This document shows positions 6,773-14,135 of a DNA stretch of 18,198 nt, piece after piece. The stretch comes from VBDM01 sp041493345 (GTDB lineage: Bacteria; Pseudomonadota; Gammaproteobacteria; Burkholderiales; SG8-39). The stretch's first letter is position 1, and every line of letters starts with the position of its first letter. Below the pieces are notes generated by a model. It worked only from the letters and a program-made list of their open reading frames with translations, was not told the origin of the DNA and ran no database searches. Where the stretch lies: positions 1 through 18,198 of the forward strand of contig JBGPYQ010000047.1 in assembly GCA_041493345.1 (NCBI GenBank). Direction: 5' to 3'. A program made the position numbers and the translations under genes.

Positions 6773-7435
6773 ATGCGTTTCCCAGCCGCGCTTGCCGCCG
6801 CCGCCCTGTTCCTGGCGGCAACCGCGACCGCCCAGGACGCGGCGCGGCTTGTCGATCAGGCGAAAAACCGCTGGGCCGAAAGCCCGCACGGGCCGATGCT
6901 CGAGCGCATCCTGCCGCCGACTTTCGAGGTGCAGCAACTGCCCAATCCGAAATCGCACGGGGCCCGGCTGGCGGTGCGGTACTGCGTGCAATGCCACAAC
7001 CTGCCCAACCCGGCGATGCACCAAGCGGCGAAATGGCCGATGATTTTCGAGCGCATGGTGCTGCGTATGCGGGGCAAGGGCAACCTCGGCGAGCTCATGC
7101 GCGACATGATGGCGGATGTCTCGGCGCCGACCGTGAACGAAGCCGAAATCCTGCTCGCCTACTTGCAAAAGAACAGCCAGAAACCGCTCGATCCGAAAAG
7201 TCTTCCCGCGGTGAATCAGCCCGAAGGCCGGTCGTTCCGGCTTGCCTGCCAGCAGTGCCACACCCTGCCCGATCCGCGCCGCCACACCGCATCCGAATGG
7301 CCCGCGGTGGTGGCGCGCATGGAGAAGAACATGGAATGGATGAATCGCGTCGTCGCCAACCAGCCCGACCCGGGCGAGCCGCAACTGCGGGTCGAGGAAA
7401 TCAATGCTTTTCTGACGCGATACGCCCGGCGCTAA
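6773..7435 (+). CDS. Periplasmic diheme cytochrome c with duplicated heme module
   Basis: This is a 220-residue protein with a signal peptide of about 20 residues ending ATA before QDAA. It has two CxxCH heme c sites: CVQCH (Cys71, Cys74, His75) and CQQCH (Cys159, Cys162, His163). Each site is followed by the same spaced pattern, L-P-x-P-x-x-H-x-A-x-x-W-P, and then R-M and a second Met, so the protein appears to be a duplication of one small module. His83/His171 and the Met residues after them are candidate second ligands. It follows the molybdoenzyme/cytochrome b/Met-rich peptide genes by 44 bases on the same strand and is the likely soluble electron carrier of the module. The start is the ATG that gives the signal peptide at the N-terminus. 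I do not recognise a named family. Confidence 0.9.
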   Translation: MRFPAALAAAALFLAATATAQDAARLVDQAKNRWAESPHGPMLERILPPTFEVQQLPNPKSHGARLAVRYCVQCHNLPNPAMHQAAKWPMIFERMVLRMRGKGNLGELMRDMMADVSAPTVNEAEILLAYLQKNSQKPLDPKSLPAVNQPEGRSFRLACQQCHTLPDPRRHTASEWPAVVARMEKNMEWMNRVVANQPDPGEPQLRVEEINAFLTRYARR

Positions 7436-7478
7436 GCGACAAACCCTGCCCTCACCCCAACCCCCGTACCGGCCCCGG

Positions 7479-7502
7479 CCAATCGCGATACAGCGCGATT
7501 GG
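7479..7502. repeat. Hairpin: 9-base perfect stem, 6-base loop
   Basis: CCAATCGCG pairs with CGCGATTGG around the loop ATACAG. It lies between the convergent cytochrome c and glutathione transferase genes. No T-run follows on either strand, so it is not a standard intrinsic terminator. Confidence 0.75.
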
Positions 7503-7512
7503 CGTTCAGCGG

Positions 7513-7540
7513 CAGCAGACGTGCGCGGGCACGTCTGCTG
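7513..7540. repeat. Hairpin: 12-base perfect stem, 4-base loop
   Basis: CAGCAGACGTGC pairs perfectly with GCACGTCTGCTG around the loop GCGG, ten bases after the first hairpin. Both are flanked by C-rich and G-rich arms (7446-7465 and 7541-7569) that resemble the split halves of a common CCCTCACCCC...GGGAGAGGG intergenic repeat. The whole could be a bidirectional terminator or a REP-like element. Confidence 0.8.
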
Positions 7541-7573
7541 AAACCCCGCTTCACCCCGGAGGGAGAGGGAGCG

Positions 7574-8191
7574 CTATGCGGGAACCGCTGTTCCGCGCTG
7601 CACCGCCGGCCGCGCACTGATCTTGTCGAACCAGCGCTTGACGTTGGGATAGGCATTGAGGTCGGTCTTGTGCCAGTCGTAGCGCGCCACCCAGGGATAG
7701 GTGGCGATGTCGGCGATCGAGTACTCCTCCGCGAGGTAGTCGGTCTCGCCCAGACGCCTGTCGAGCACGCCGTAAAGCCGGTCCTTTTCCTTGACGTAGC
7801 GCTCGGTCGCATAGGTCGAAGGGTCCTTGGCGTTGCGCAGGAAATGATGCACCTGGCCGAACATCGGCCCCACGTGGCCCATCTGGAACATCAGCCATTC
7901 GAGCGCCTTGAACCTGCCGCGGTCTGTCTTCGGCAGGAACCTGCCGGTCTTTCCCGATAGATAAATCAGGATCGCGCCCGATTCCATCATGCGTATCGCC
8001 CTCCCATCGGGGCCTTGCGGATCGACGATAGCGGGAATCTTGCCGTTGGGATTAATGGCGAGGTACTCGGGCTTGAACTGGTCTCCGGCGCCGATGTTGA
8101 TCTTGTGGACATTGTAAGGAAGACCGCATTCCTCCAGCATGATGGAAATCTTGCGGCCGTTGGGCGTGCTCCACGTATAGAGATCGATCAT
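7574..8191 (-). CDS. YfcG-like (Nu-class) glutathione S-transferase / disulfide reductase
   Basis: This 205-residue protein aligns by eye along its length with E. coli YfcG, a GST-fold enzyme with glutathione-dependent disulfide reductase activity. It has the N-terminal thioredoxin-like domain: 'MIDLYTWSTPNGRKISIMLE' with Thr9 and Asn11 in the YfcG positions, 'NPNGKIPAIVD' with the cis-Pro, and ESGAILIYL for γ-glutamyl binding. The helical C-terminal domain includes 'GPMFGQVHHF', 'ERYVKEKDRLYGVLDRRL' and 'YSIADIATYPWV'. There is no catalytic Cys or Tyr at the N-terminus, as expected for this class. It is cytoplasmic, has no signal peptide and has full length. GGGA lies about eight bases before the ATG. 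It converges with the cytochrome c gene and diverges from the DUF2905 gene with 80 bases between starts. Confidence 0.94.
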   Translation of the reverse strand: MIDLYTWSTPNGRKISIMLEECGLPYNVHKINIGAGDQFKPEYLAINPNGKIPAIVDPQGPDGRAIRMMESGAILIYLSGKTGRFLPKTDRGRFKALEWLMFQMGHVGPMFGQVHHFLRNAKDPSTYATERYVKEKDRLYGVLDRRLGETDYLAEEYSIADIATYPWVARYDWHKTDLNAYPNVKRWFDKISARPAVQRGTAVPA

Positions 8192-8238
8192 TCGTTTTTC
8201 CCGATGCGTTTTTTCGATGAGGGGCGAGCGGCGCAGTT

Positions 8239-8244
8239 TACAAT
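8239..8244 (+). promoter_or_regulatory. Candidate -10 element TACAAT for the DUF2905 gene
   Basis: TACAAT, matching five of six consensus positions, lies 28 bases before the GTG start in the gap between divergent genes. The -35 region is poor. Confidence 0.3.
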
Positions 8245-8271
8245 GGCTGAATTCTTTTCGTGGGAGCGGGC

Positions 8272-8466
8272 GTGCTGAAATGGCTGGTGACGCTGCTGAT
8301 TGCGCTGGTCATTCTGACGGCGCTCATGCCCTGGCTCTCGAAATTCGGGCTCGGCCGGCTGCCGGGCGACATCTTCGTGCGCTACAAGGGGCGGATTTAC
8401 TCCCTTCCGTTGACCACCACCGTCCTGCTGTCACTGGGATTGACGCTGCTGACCCGCTTGCTGTGA
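8272..8466 (+). CDS. DUF2905 small membrane protein
   Basis: This is a 64-residue protein with two transmembrane helices (approximately residues 4-20 and 45-63). The short loop between them carries the family signature 'LGRLPGDI', a charged patch 'VRYKGRIY' and then 'LPLTTTVLLSL'. DUF2905 proteins are widespread and uncharacterised. The start is taken as GTG at 8272 (reading V-L-K-W) because GGGAG at 8262-8266 is five bases upstream; GTG at 8260 is in frame but lacks such a site. Its last 70 bases overlap the 3' end of the convergent C13 peptidase gene. Confidence 0.9.
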   Translation: MLKWLVTLLIALVILTALMPWLSKFGLGRLPGDIFVRYKGRIYSLPLTTTVLLSLGLTLLTRLL

Positions 8467-9896
8467 GCGGGAGCGGCCCCTGATGTGACCGTTGCGGACA
8501 CCGGCGGCAATTTCCCGGATGATGGCCTCGCCGACAGGCGCTTTTCAAGCGCGGCGAGCTTCCTGCGCACGGCCTCGCCGACAAACATCTGCGGGTTGGA
8601 GGGCTCATAGCCCTGCGCTTTCTCCCGCGCCGTCACCGACCGCCTCGCCAGCTCGAAGGCCTCGGTGAAGGAAAAGGTGCGCCGCAGCGCTTCGTCGTAG
8701 AGCGCCTTGCTGAACCACGTGATTTCGCTGTCGTAGTCGCAACCGAAAGACGAGTGCGCGGAGTCGGCCGCCGTAAGGATCAGGGTGTTCGGGTCCTTGA
8801 GCGCCTCGATGAATCCTCCGGAAAAGCAGGCCGACAGCACAATAATCTTCCACTTGATGCCGCTGTCCGCGAGCATGCGTGCAAGCGCCGTGGGCGTGAG
8901 CTGCCGCAATTCGAGCGGCGGCAGATCGAATGCGAGCTGAAGATCGCTGCTGCCGTGCGTCGTGATGTGCAGGAGCACGATGTCTTCCTCGGTGTTGATC
9001 GTGCGGCCGAGGCGCGCTAGCGTTTTACGCAGGTTGCTGACCGTGGCGATGGGCCGGTCTTTCAGCGTGGCGGAATTGTTGACGAGCGCGACCGACCTGC
9101 CCGCCGTATCGAAGCGCTCGTCGATGAGCTCTTTCACCGTGGTCAGCTCCTGGTAGAAGGTGTCCTGCAAGGCGTACGGGGCCACGCCGACGAAATACAG
9201 ATCCTCGACGCCCGGCCGTTCGGGCAGGAGCGCCGCGAGCTGCTCCTCCAGAAGCGATCCCTGACGGTGAATCACCTCTTCCTGTGTGATGCTCGCCTCG
9301 GGCGTCTCCGCTTCGGTGTCTTCCTGTACCGGGACCCAGAACTCGGTGGGCGGGAAAAGCCAGATGAGGGAGAGGAGCATGACCGAAAAAAGTCCGAGCG
9401 CGAGCCACGAAGCCCGGCCGCGCCAGCCCGTCAATACAAGCTGGGTGCGCGCGACGATGGCGAAGCCCCAGGCGATGAACGCCCAGTTCACCGCAGCCGC
9501 GTAAGGCTCGATCGCGTCAACTTCGCCGGCGAGCCGTATGGCGACGTCCGCGATCTCGAAAAGCGGGTCGGTGGCGACCAGCAGCACCGCAAACGCGAGC
9601 GCCAGCCGCGGTTCCCTGAACAGCCTCGCGGCCAGAACGCACGCGGCCAGCACCAGAGGGACCTGCGCCAGCGCCACCGTGAGCGCACCGAAATCGACAT
9701 GGCCCGGAAAACCTTCCCGCAACATGCCGCCGGCAATCGAAAACGCGAGACTCGCAATCACCAGCGCGGAGTACTGCCCGATCGAGGCGCGGAAATCGAG
9801 CGCGCGCACGGGCAGAAACAGCGCCAGGCGCGCGCCGGAGAACAGGTTCTGCTTCAGCTCATGCGCGAGAACGGCGATTGAAGAGCGCGGCTCCAT
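8397..9896 (-). CDS. Membrane-anchored C13 (legumain/caspase-like) cysteine peptidase
   Basis: This is a 499-residue protein in two parts. Residues 1-185 contain about five hydrophobic segments (near 43-58, 70-90, 97-114, 136-155 and 164-182), a multi-pass domain somewhat like Yip1. Residues 225-445 form a Peptidase_C13 domain: the catalytic His314 in 'LLHITTHGSSDLQL' and Cys357 in 'IVLSACFSGGF', each after a hydrophobic β-strand as in caspase-fold enzymes. 'YFVGVAPY' (234-241) opens the domain. The last 50 residues are Ser/Pro/Thr-rich and look unconserved. The family includes legumain and the GPI8 transamidase; the bacterial substrate is unknown. The start ATG follows directly after the cca stop (TGA-ATG, no gap), so translation is probably coupled. 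The 3' end overlaps the DUF2905 gene by 70 bases. Confidence 0.9.
   Translation of the reverse strand: MEPRSSIAVLAHELKQNLFSGARLALFLPVRALDFRASIGQYSALVIASLAFSIAGGMLREGFPGHVDFGALTVALAQVPLVLAACVLAARLFREPRLALAFAVLLVATDPLFEIADVAIRLAGEVDAIEPYAAAVNWAFIAWGFAIVARTQLVLTGWRGRASWLALGLFSVMLLSLIWLFPPTEFWVPVQEDTEAETPEASITQEEVIHRQGSLLEEQLAALLPERPGVEDLYFVGVAPYALQDTFYQELTTVKELIDERFDTAGRSVALVNNSATLKDRPIATVSNLRKTLARLGRTINTEEDIVLLHITTHGSSDLQLAFDLPPLELRQLTPTALARMLADSGIKWKIIVLSACFSGGFIEALKDPNTLILTAADSAHSSFGCDYDSEITWFSKALYDEALRRTFSFTEAFELARRSVTAREKAQGYEPSNPQMFVGEAVRRKLAALEKRLSARPSSGKLPPVSATVTSGAAPAHSKRVSSVNPSDSRTVVVNGRE
8453..8471. terminator. Weak hairpin at the DUF2905 stop codon
   Basis: CCCGCT and AGCGGG form a six-base stem with a seven-base loop across the DUF2905 stop. 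It has no T-run. It sits inside the convergent peptidase gene. Confidence 0.25.
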
Positions 9897-11030
9897 TCAC
9901 ACCAGCGCCTCGATCGCCGCGATCCTCGCGCGCCGCAATCGGGCGGGAATTTCTGACTCGGCGCTGACCGCGGCGAGCGCGCCTGCATCGACGCCGGCGG
10001 CAGCGGCGAGCACGCGCCGCAGCAGCGCCGAGGGCGCATAAGGAACATCCACCCAGCCCCGGTCTCCCTGCTGGCGGCAGCGGCATACGGCAAGCAGATC
10101 CATGATCCGCTCGGGACGGCGAAAAGCGTCGCAGGCTTCCAGCAACTGCAGGAGCTCCGGCGCGCTAAGCGCGTCCGCCCTTGTCACCGTTCCCCCGTGC
10201 CGCTGCGCGAGAACGGCGAGGTCGCGGCATTCGCTTGGCGCCTTGAGGCGGCCGCTGACCGCGCGCACCTCTTCGCTCGAACCCGCCTGCGAGACGATCA
10301 GCGCAAAGCGGGCGGCCAGGACTAGCCCATCGGCTGCGGCACGCGCGAGCGCTCCCTCCAGGATGCGCGCGGCGTCGTTGGCGGGCCGCCCGCCCTCGTA
10401 CGCGAGCTTCAGCTCGGGCAGGAGCTTCTCGAGCAGTCGCGCTTCCGCAAGCACCGGAAACATCCGCCCCGGAGCGCCTTCCATCAGGCCTTTGGAGAAT
10501 TCCTGCCACACGCGCTCGGACACCAGGGCGTCGGCTTCGCCGCTTGCAACCATGGCCCGCATCAGGGCTAGGGTCTCGGAGGCGACCGCGAATCCGAAGC
10601 GGGCCGCGAAGCGGGCGACGCGAAGGATGCGCACCGGGTCCTCGACGAACGCGGGACCCACGTGGCGCAGCAGCCCGCGCTCCAGGTCGGCTGCCCCGCC
10701 GAAGGGATCAACGAGGCCGCCCTGCTCGTCGCGGGCCATGGCGTTGATGGTGAGATCGCGCCGCTCGAGATCCTGCTCGAGCGTCACCTCCGGCGCGCAG
10801 TGGATCTGGAAGCCCTTGTAGCCGCGCGCCACCTTTCTCTCCGTGCGCGCGAGCGCGTATTCCTCATGCGTCTGCGGATGCAGAAACACCGGGAAGTCCT
10901 TGCCCACGGGCTTGAAGCCCAGGCGCACCATTTCCTCCGGGGTGCCGCCCACCACGACGTAATCGCGGTCCACTACGGGCAGGCCCAAAAGCTCGTCACG
11001 AACGGCTCCGCCGACGGCGTAGATCTTCAC
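9897..11030 (-). CDS. cca: CCA-adding tRNA nucleotidyltransferase (class II), HD motif absent
   Basis: The enzyme adds or repairs the 3' CCA end of tRNAs. The 377-residue product has the class II head domain: 'KIYAVGGAVRDELLG' (2-16), catalytic aspartates in D21-R-D23, 'RRDLTINAMA' (90-99), DPFGG, and 'RILRVARFAARFGF'. The C-terminal half is shorter than in E. coli Cca (412 residues), and no HD phosphohydrolase motif (HDLGK-type) is visible. The equivalent stretch reads 'RFALIVSQAGSSEEV'. It should therefore be a nucleotidyltransferase without the phosphodiesterase/phosphatase activities of the E. coli enzyme. The start is GTG at 11030 because it puts KIYAVGG at the N-terminus; GGAG lies about 11 bases upstream. 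It sits 55 bases after the NDUFA9-like gene and is immediately followed by the C13 peptidase gene. Confidence 0.94.
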   Translation of the reverse strand: MKIYAVGGAVRDELLGLPVVDRDYVVVGGTPEEMVRLGFKPVGKDFPVFLHPQTHEEYALARTERKVARGYKGFQIHCAPEVTLEQDLERRDLTINAMARDEQGGLVDPFGGAADLERGLLRHVGPAFVEDPVRILRVARFAARFGFAVASETLALMRAMVASGEADALVSERVWQEFSKGLMEGAPGRMFPVLAEARLLEKLLPELKLAYEGGRPANDAARILEGALARAAADGLVLAARFALIVSQAGSSEEVRAVSGRLKAPSECRDLAVLAQRHGGTVTRADALSAPELLQLLEACDAFRRPERIMDLLAVCRCRQQGDRGWVDVPYAPSALLRRVLAAAAGVDAGALAAVSAESEIPARLRRARIAAIEALV

Positions 11031-11085
11031 GCGGGCTGGTCTCCGGGCGTACGGCTTATCCGCGGCGGCGAAATTGGCCTCGCGC

Positions 11086-12033
11086 CTAGCGGCCGGCCCT
11101 GTAGCGGAACCAGCCGTAGCGCGAACGGGGATAGATGCCGCTAAGGTATGCCGCCGCCGCATCGAGCGGCGTGGGGTGCAGGCCGAAGGGCAATTCGCAG
11201 TCGCAGACGCTGTCAATCGTCATCGAGCGGTAATTATCCCGCGACATGATGGGCTTACCCGGCATCCATTCCATCGACCAGGACTGCAGATAGGAGAGTC
11301 CGTCGGAGAGGCCGATGACCGGGCGCGGATGGCCGCTCGCCCTGCCCGCATATTCCACCAGTTCGCGCAGGCTGAAGACGCGCGGACCGCAGAGATCGTA
11401 GCGCCTGCCGATACTTTCCAGATCGGAAAGGCTCGCCCTGAAGCATCGGGCCACGTCCTCGACATGGACGGGCTGGAAGCGCGCCCTCGGGCAGGCGAGC
11501 AGCATCAGCGGAAGCCATCGCTGCAGCATGGCGAACAGGTTGAGGAAGCGGTCTTCCGGTCCGAACACCACCGAGGGCCGGAAGACCGTGACTTTCAGCT
11601 CGTGTCGAGCCGCGAGAACGAGCGCTTCGCCTTCCCCCTTGGAGCGCAGATATCGGCTGGGCGCGTCGACGCCCGCATGCAGCGCACTCATATGCAGCAG
11701 GCGCGGCACCCGGCCTTTGATGCACGCCTCGACGATGCGGCGCGGCAGCTCGACATGGACGCGGGCAAAATCCGGACCGTAGGGATCACCCGGCCGCCCC
11801 TGCAGGATGCCCGCCAGATTGATCACGGCGTCGCAGCCGGCGACAAGGCGGGAAAGGGTCCCCGGATCGTGCACGTCGGCCTCGATCACGTCCACCGTCG
11901 GCAGCAGGATGAGATGCTTGGCGCGCTCGCGCCTGCGCGTGGGCACGGCCACGAAATGCCCGTCCTCGACCAGCAGGCGGACAAGATGGCGGCCAATAAA
12001 GCCGCTGCCGCCGATGACCAGAATTCGGCTCAT
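11086..12033 (-). CDS. NDUFA9-like NAD(P)-binding protein (atypical SDR)
   Basis: This 315-residue Rossmann-fold protein is related to the complex I accessory subunit NDUFA9. The nucleotide-binding loop GGSGFIG is at residues 8-14, 'VINLAGIL' follows the fourth strand, and Y-L-R-S-K gives the YxxxK pair. 'VTVFRPSVVFGPEDRFLNLFAML' and 'FQPVHVEDVARCF' are typical of this subgroup of epimerase-like proteins. Catalytic activity is doubtful in the family, and a role in quinone biosynthesis or complex I assembly is only conjecture for bacteria. The ATG at 12033 gives a normal N-terminus (MSRILVIGG). It lies between slt and cca on the same strand with gaps of 53 and 55 bases, which suggests an operon. 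Confidence 0.9.
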   Translation of the reverse strand: MSRILVIGGSGFIGRHLVRLLVEDGHFVAVPTRRRERAKHLILLPTVDVIEADVHDPGTLSRLVAGCDAVINLAGILQGRPGDPYGPDFARVHVELPRRIVEACIKGRVPRLLHMSALHAGVDAPSRYLRSKGEGEALVLAARHELKVTVFRPSVVFGPEDRFLNLFAMLQRWLPLMLLACPRARFQPVHVEDVARCFRASLSDLESIGRRYDLCGPRVFSLRELVEYAGRASGHPRPVIGLSDGLSYLQSWSMEWMPGKPIMSRDNYRSMTIDSVCDCELPFGLHPTPLDAAAAYLSGIYPRSRYGWFRYRAGR

Positions 12034-12086
12034 GACATTCTCAAGTACGAAGCGGCTATTTTAACCGCAGAGGACGCACAGGTCCT

Positions 12087-14060
12087 TTACTGCGCGGGAC
12101 CGGCTTTCATCGCCACCATGCCGCCGGCGGACAATCGCGGGGGTATCGTGCCCAGACGCGACTTGAGCGACACTCTCTCTCCGCCGAGAACGGCCGCAAA
12201 GTAAACGGTGTTCGCCATGACCTTCTTGACGTAATCCCGCGTCTCGCCGAACGGGATGGTCTCGATGAAGACCGCCCCTTCGAGCGGCAGGGTTCCGCGC
12301 CACCTGCGCACGCGCGTCGGGCCCGCGTTGTATGCCGCCGCGGCGAGCACGGGACTGCCTCCGAAATCATTGAGCACGTAGCGCAGATAGTACGTTCCGA
12401 GCGTGGCATTGACATCCGGCTCGCTGAGGCTCGCCCAGGTGAAATGCTTCATGCGGAGCTTCATCACCGCCCATTTCGCCGTCGAGCGCATCACCTGCAT
12501 CAGGCCGGTGGCTCCGGCGGAAGATCGGGCCTCGGCGATGAAGCGGCTCTCCTGGCGCACCAGGCCCAGCACCCAGTGCTCTTCCAGCTCGCGCGAGCGT
12601 GCGTGTTGCGCAAGCACGTCGCGGTACGGCGCGAGGTAGCGCACGGAAAAATCGTGCGCCGCGACGGTCCTGTCGGCCGTGCCGATGGCGCGGTCCCAGA
12701 CTTCGTTGCGGCGTGCCAGCTCCGCGGCCGCGAGCAAACGGCGGTCATCCATGCCGCGGATGCTCCACAGCCATTCGAGCGTGCCTTCGGTTCGAAGGTC
12801 GGCGCGGTACAGGGCCAGCGCGCGCCGCAGCCCGGGGGTTTCCGCGACCGCGGCAAGCTCGTCGCTGGTCGGTGGCGGTGTCCTGGGCGGAACCTGCTGG
12901 GCGGCGCCGAGCTCCTCGGCCGCGAGCAGGCCGTAAAAATGATGCTCGCGCGAAATGCGCTCGAACAGCGCCTGCGACTCGGATGGATTCCACAGGGCGC
13001 GCTCCGCGCGACCCAGCCAGTAGATCCACGCGGGTTCGTTTCTCATGAGCGGGGACATGCGCTCGATTGCGGCTTTCACCTTGATCCAGTTTTCCTGCCT
13101 GAGCGCAATGCGCGCGCGCCAGACAAGCTGCTCGTCGGACAGCAGGGCGTCGCCGGTTTCGTCAAACCAGTCGAGCGCCTCGGGCACGTGAGCGCGCGCC
13201 CCGTGAGTGGCGAGCATCCCCCAGACATAGCCGCGATCCTGCGGCGAAAATGCCTCGCGCAGCTTCCCGTCCCAGTAACGAACGGCAAGCTGCGGATCGG
13301 CATGCGCGGCCTGCGAGAGCGCGAGGATTGCCAGCTCCCGTCCCGCGGTCTTCGTGAGATCGGCCTGCGGATTCTTCAGAAATTCGACCGGGGCGCGGAC
13401 CACTGCGCTGATCCGCCTTACCTCGAGCGCCTCATCCCGGGGCAGGTATTCCATGAGGCGCCTGGCCGCGGTCATGAGATTGGCATCGGACAGTATGCGG
13501 AACCGGCTCCAGATTTCCGGCGCACCGAGCCGGCCGGCCTTGAGCAACGCATCGGCAATGCGCGCGCACCCTTCCGGAAGTTCCCGGGGGGCGTTCCAGA
13601 AATTCCTGAATTCCGCCGATACGGCGGATTCCTGGCGCTCCCGGCGTTCTTGCAGCGCGTAGCACGCGAGCTCGGGATCATCGCCGGCGAGCGCCGGATA
13701 CTCCGCGCGGAACAGCTCCCACTGCCCTCTGCTGCCGAGCAGCTTGAGCCATTCGCCGCGCAGCTGCTCGGCCAGCGGGGTCCCCGTATTTTTCGCGAGG
13801 AAGGCGCGCAGCTTGTCTGCAGGCGCATTTTCCAGGCGGAGCCGCCAATACTCCACATAGGAATCGAGCACGTGGCCATCCAGCTTCCCGACCAGTTTGC
13901 CGAACTTCACCCTGTCGCCGGCGTTGAACGCGTCCCGCGCGGCGATTACAGCCTCGTCCTGCGTCAGTTCCTTTACGGCGAGCGCGGGTGCACACAGGGC
14001 GAGCAAGATCGCCGCGAAAATCGCCCCCGCGAGTATCATTGCCGTATGGCTTGCACGCAT
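12087..14060 (-). CDS. slt: Soluble lytic murein transglycosylase (Slt70-like)
   Basis: This 657-residue periplasmic enzyme cleaves peptidoglycan glycan strands with formation of 1,6-anhydromuropeptides. A signal peptide covers about residues 1-29 (MRASHTAMILAGAIF... ending in ALA before VKELTQ). The long middle is the all-helical superhelix domain of Slt70. The C-terminal lysozyme-like domain has the catalytic Glu near residue 504 in 'VRQESRFIAEARSSAGATGLMQ', followed by 'AAYNAGPTRVRRWR'. Length is close to E. coli Slt (645 residues). The frame stays open upstream to 14252, but that part runs antisense into the cyclo-ligase gene and would bury the signal peptide, so ATG 14060 is chosen; ATG 14039 is a further option. 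It heads the group with the NDUFA9-like gene, cca and the C13 peptidase, and diverges from the cyclo-ligase gene. Confidence 0.94.
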   Translation of the reverse strand: MRASHTAMILAGAIFAAILLALCAPALAVKELTQDEAVIAARDAFNAGDRVKFGKLVGKLDGHVLDSYVEYWRLRLENAPADKLRAFLAKNTGTPLAEQLRGEWLKLLGSRGQWELFRAEYPALAGDDPELACYALQERRERQESAVSAEFRNFWNAPRELPEGCARIADALLKAGRLGAPEIWSRFRILSDANLMTAARRLMEYLPRDEALEVRRISAVVRAPVEFLKNPQADLTKTAGRELAILALSQAAHADPQLAVRYWDGKLREAFSPQDRGYVWGMLATHGARAHVPEALDWFDETGDALLSDEQLVWRARIALRQENWIKVKAAIERMSPLMRNEPAWIYWLGRAERALWNPSESQALFERISREHHFYGLLAAEELGAAQQVPPRTPPPTSDELAAVAETPGLRRALALYRADLRTEGTLEWLWSIRGMDDRRLLAAAELARRNEVWDRAIGTADRTVAAHDFSVRYLAPYRDVLAQHARSRELEEHWVLGLVRQESRFIAEARSSAGATGLMQVMRSTAKWAVMKLRMKHFTWASLSEPDVNATLGTYYLRYVLNDFGGSPVLAAAAYNAGPTRVRRWRGTLPLEGAVFIETIPFGETRDYVKKVMANTVYFAAVLGGERVSLKSRLGTIPPRLSAGGMVAMKAGPAQ

Positions 14061-14135
14061 GTGGGCGTCGAGAATAGCATAGATGTTTCTTCTCTCTGAT
14101 GAACAGCTTGTGCGCACTTCCTGGGGTCGAACAGG

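Noticed and set aside
14061..14135. 6S RNA gene upstream of the cyclo-ligase, as in E. coli ssrS-ygfA
   Set aside because: Only 75 bases separate the slt and cyclo-ligase starts, too few for a 6S RNA of about 180 bases, and no matching long hairpin was seen.
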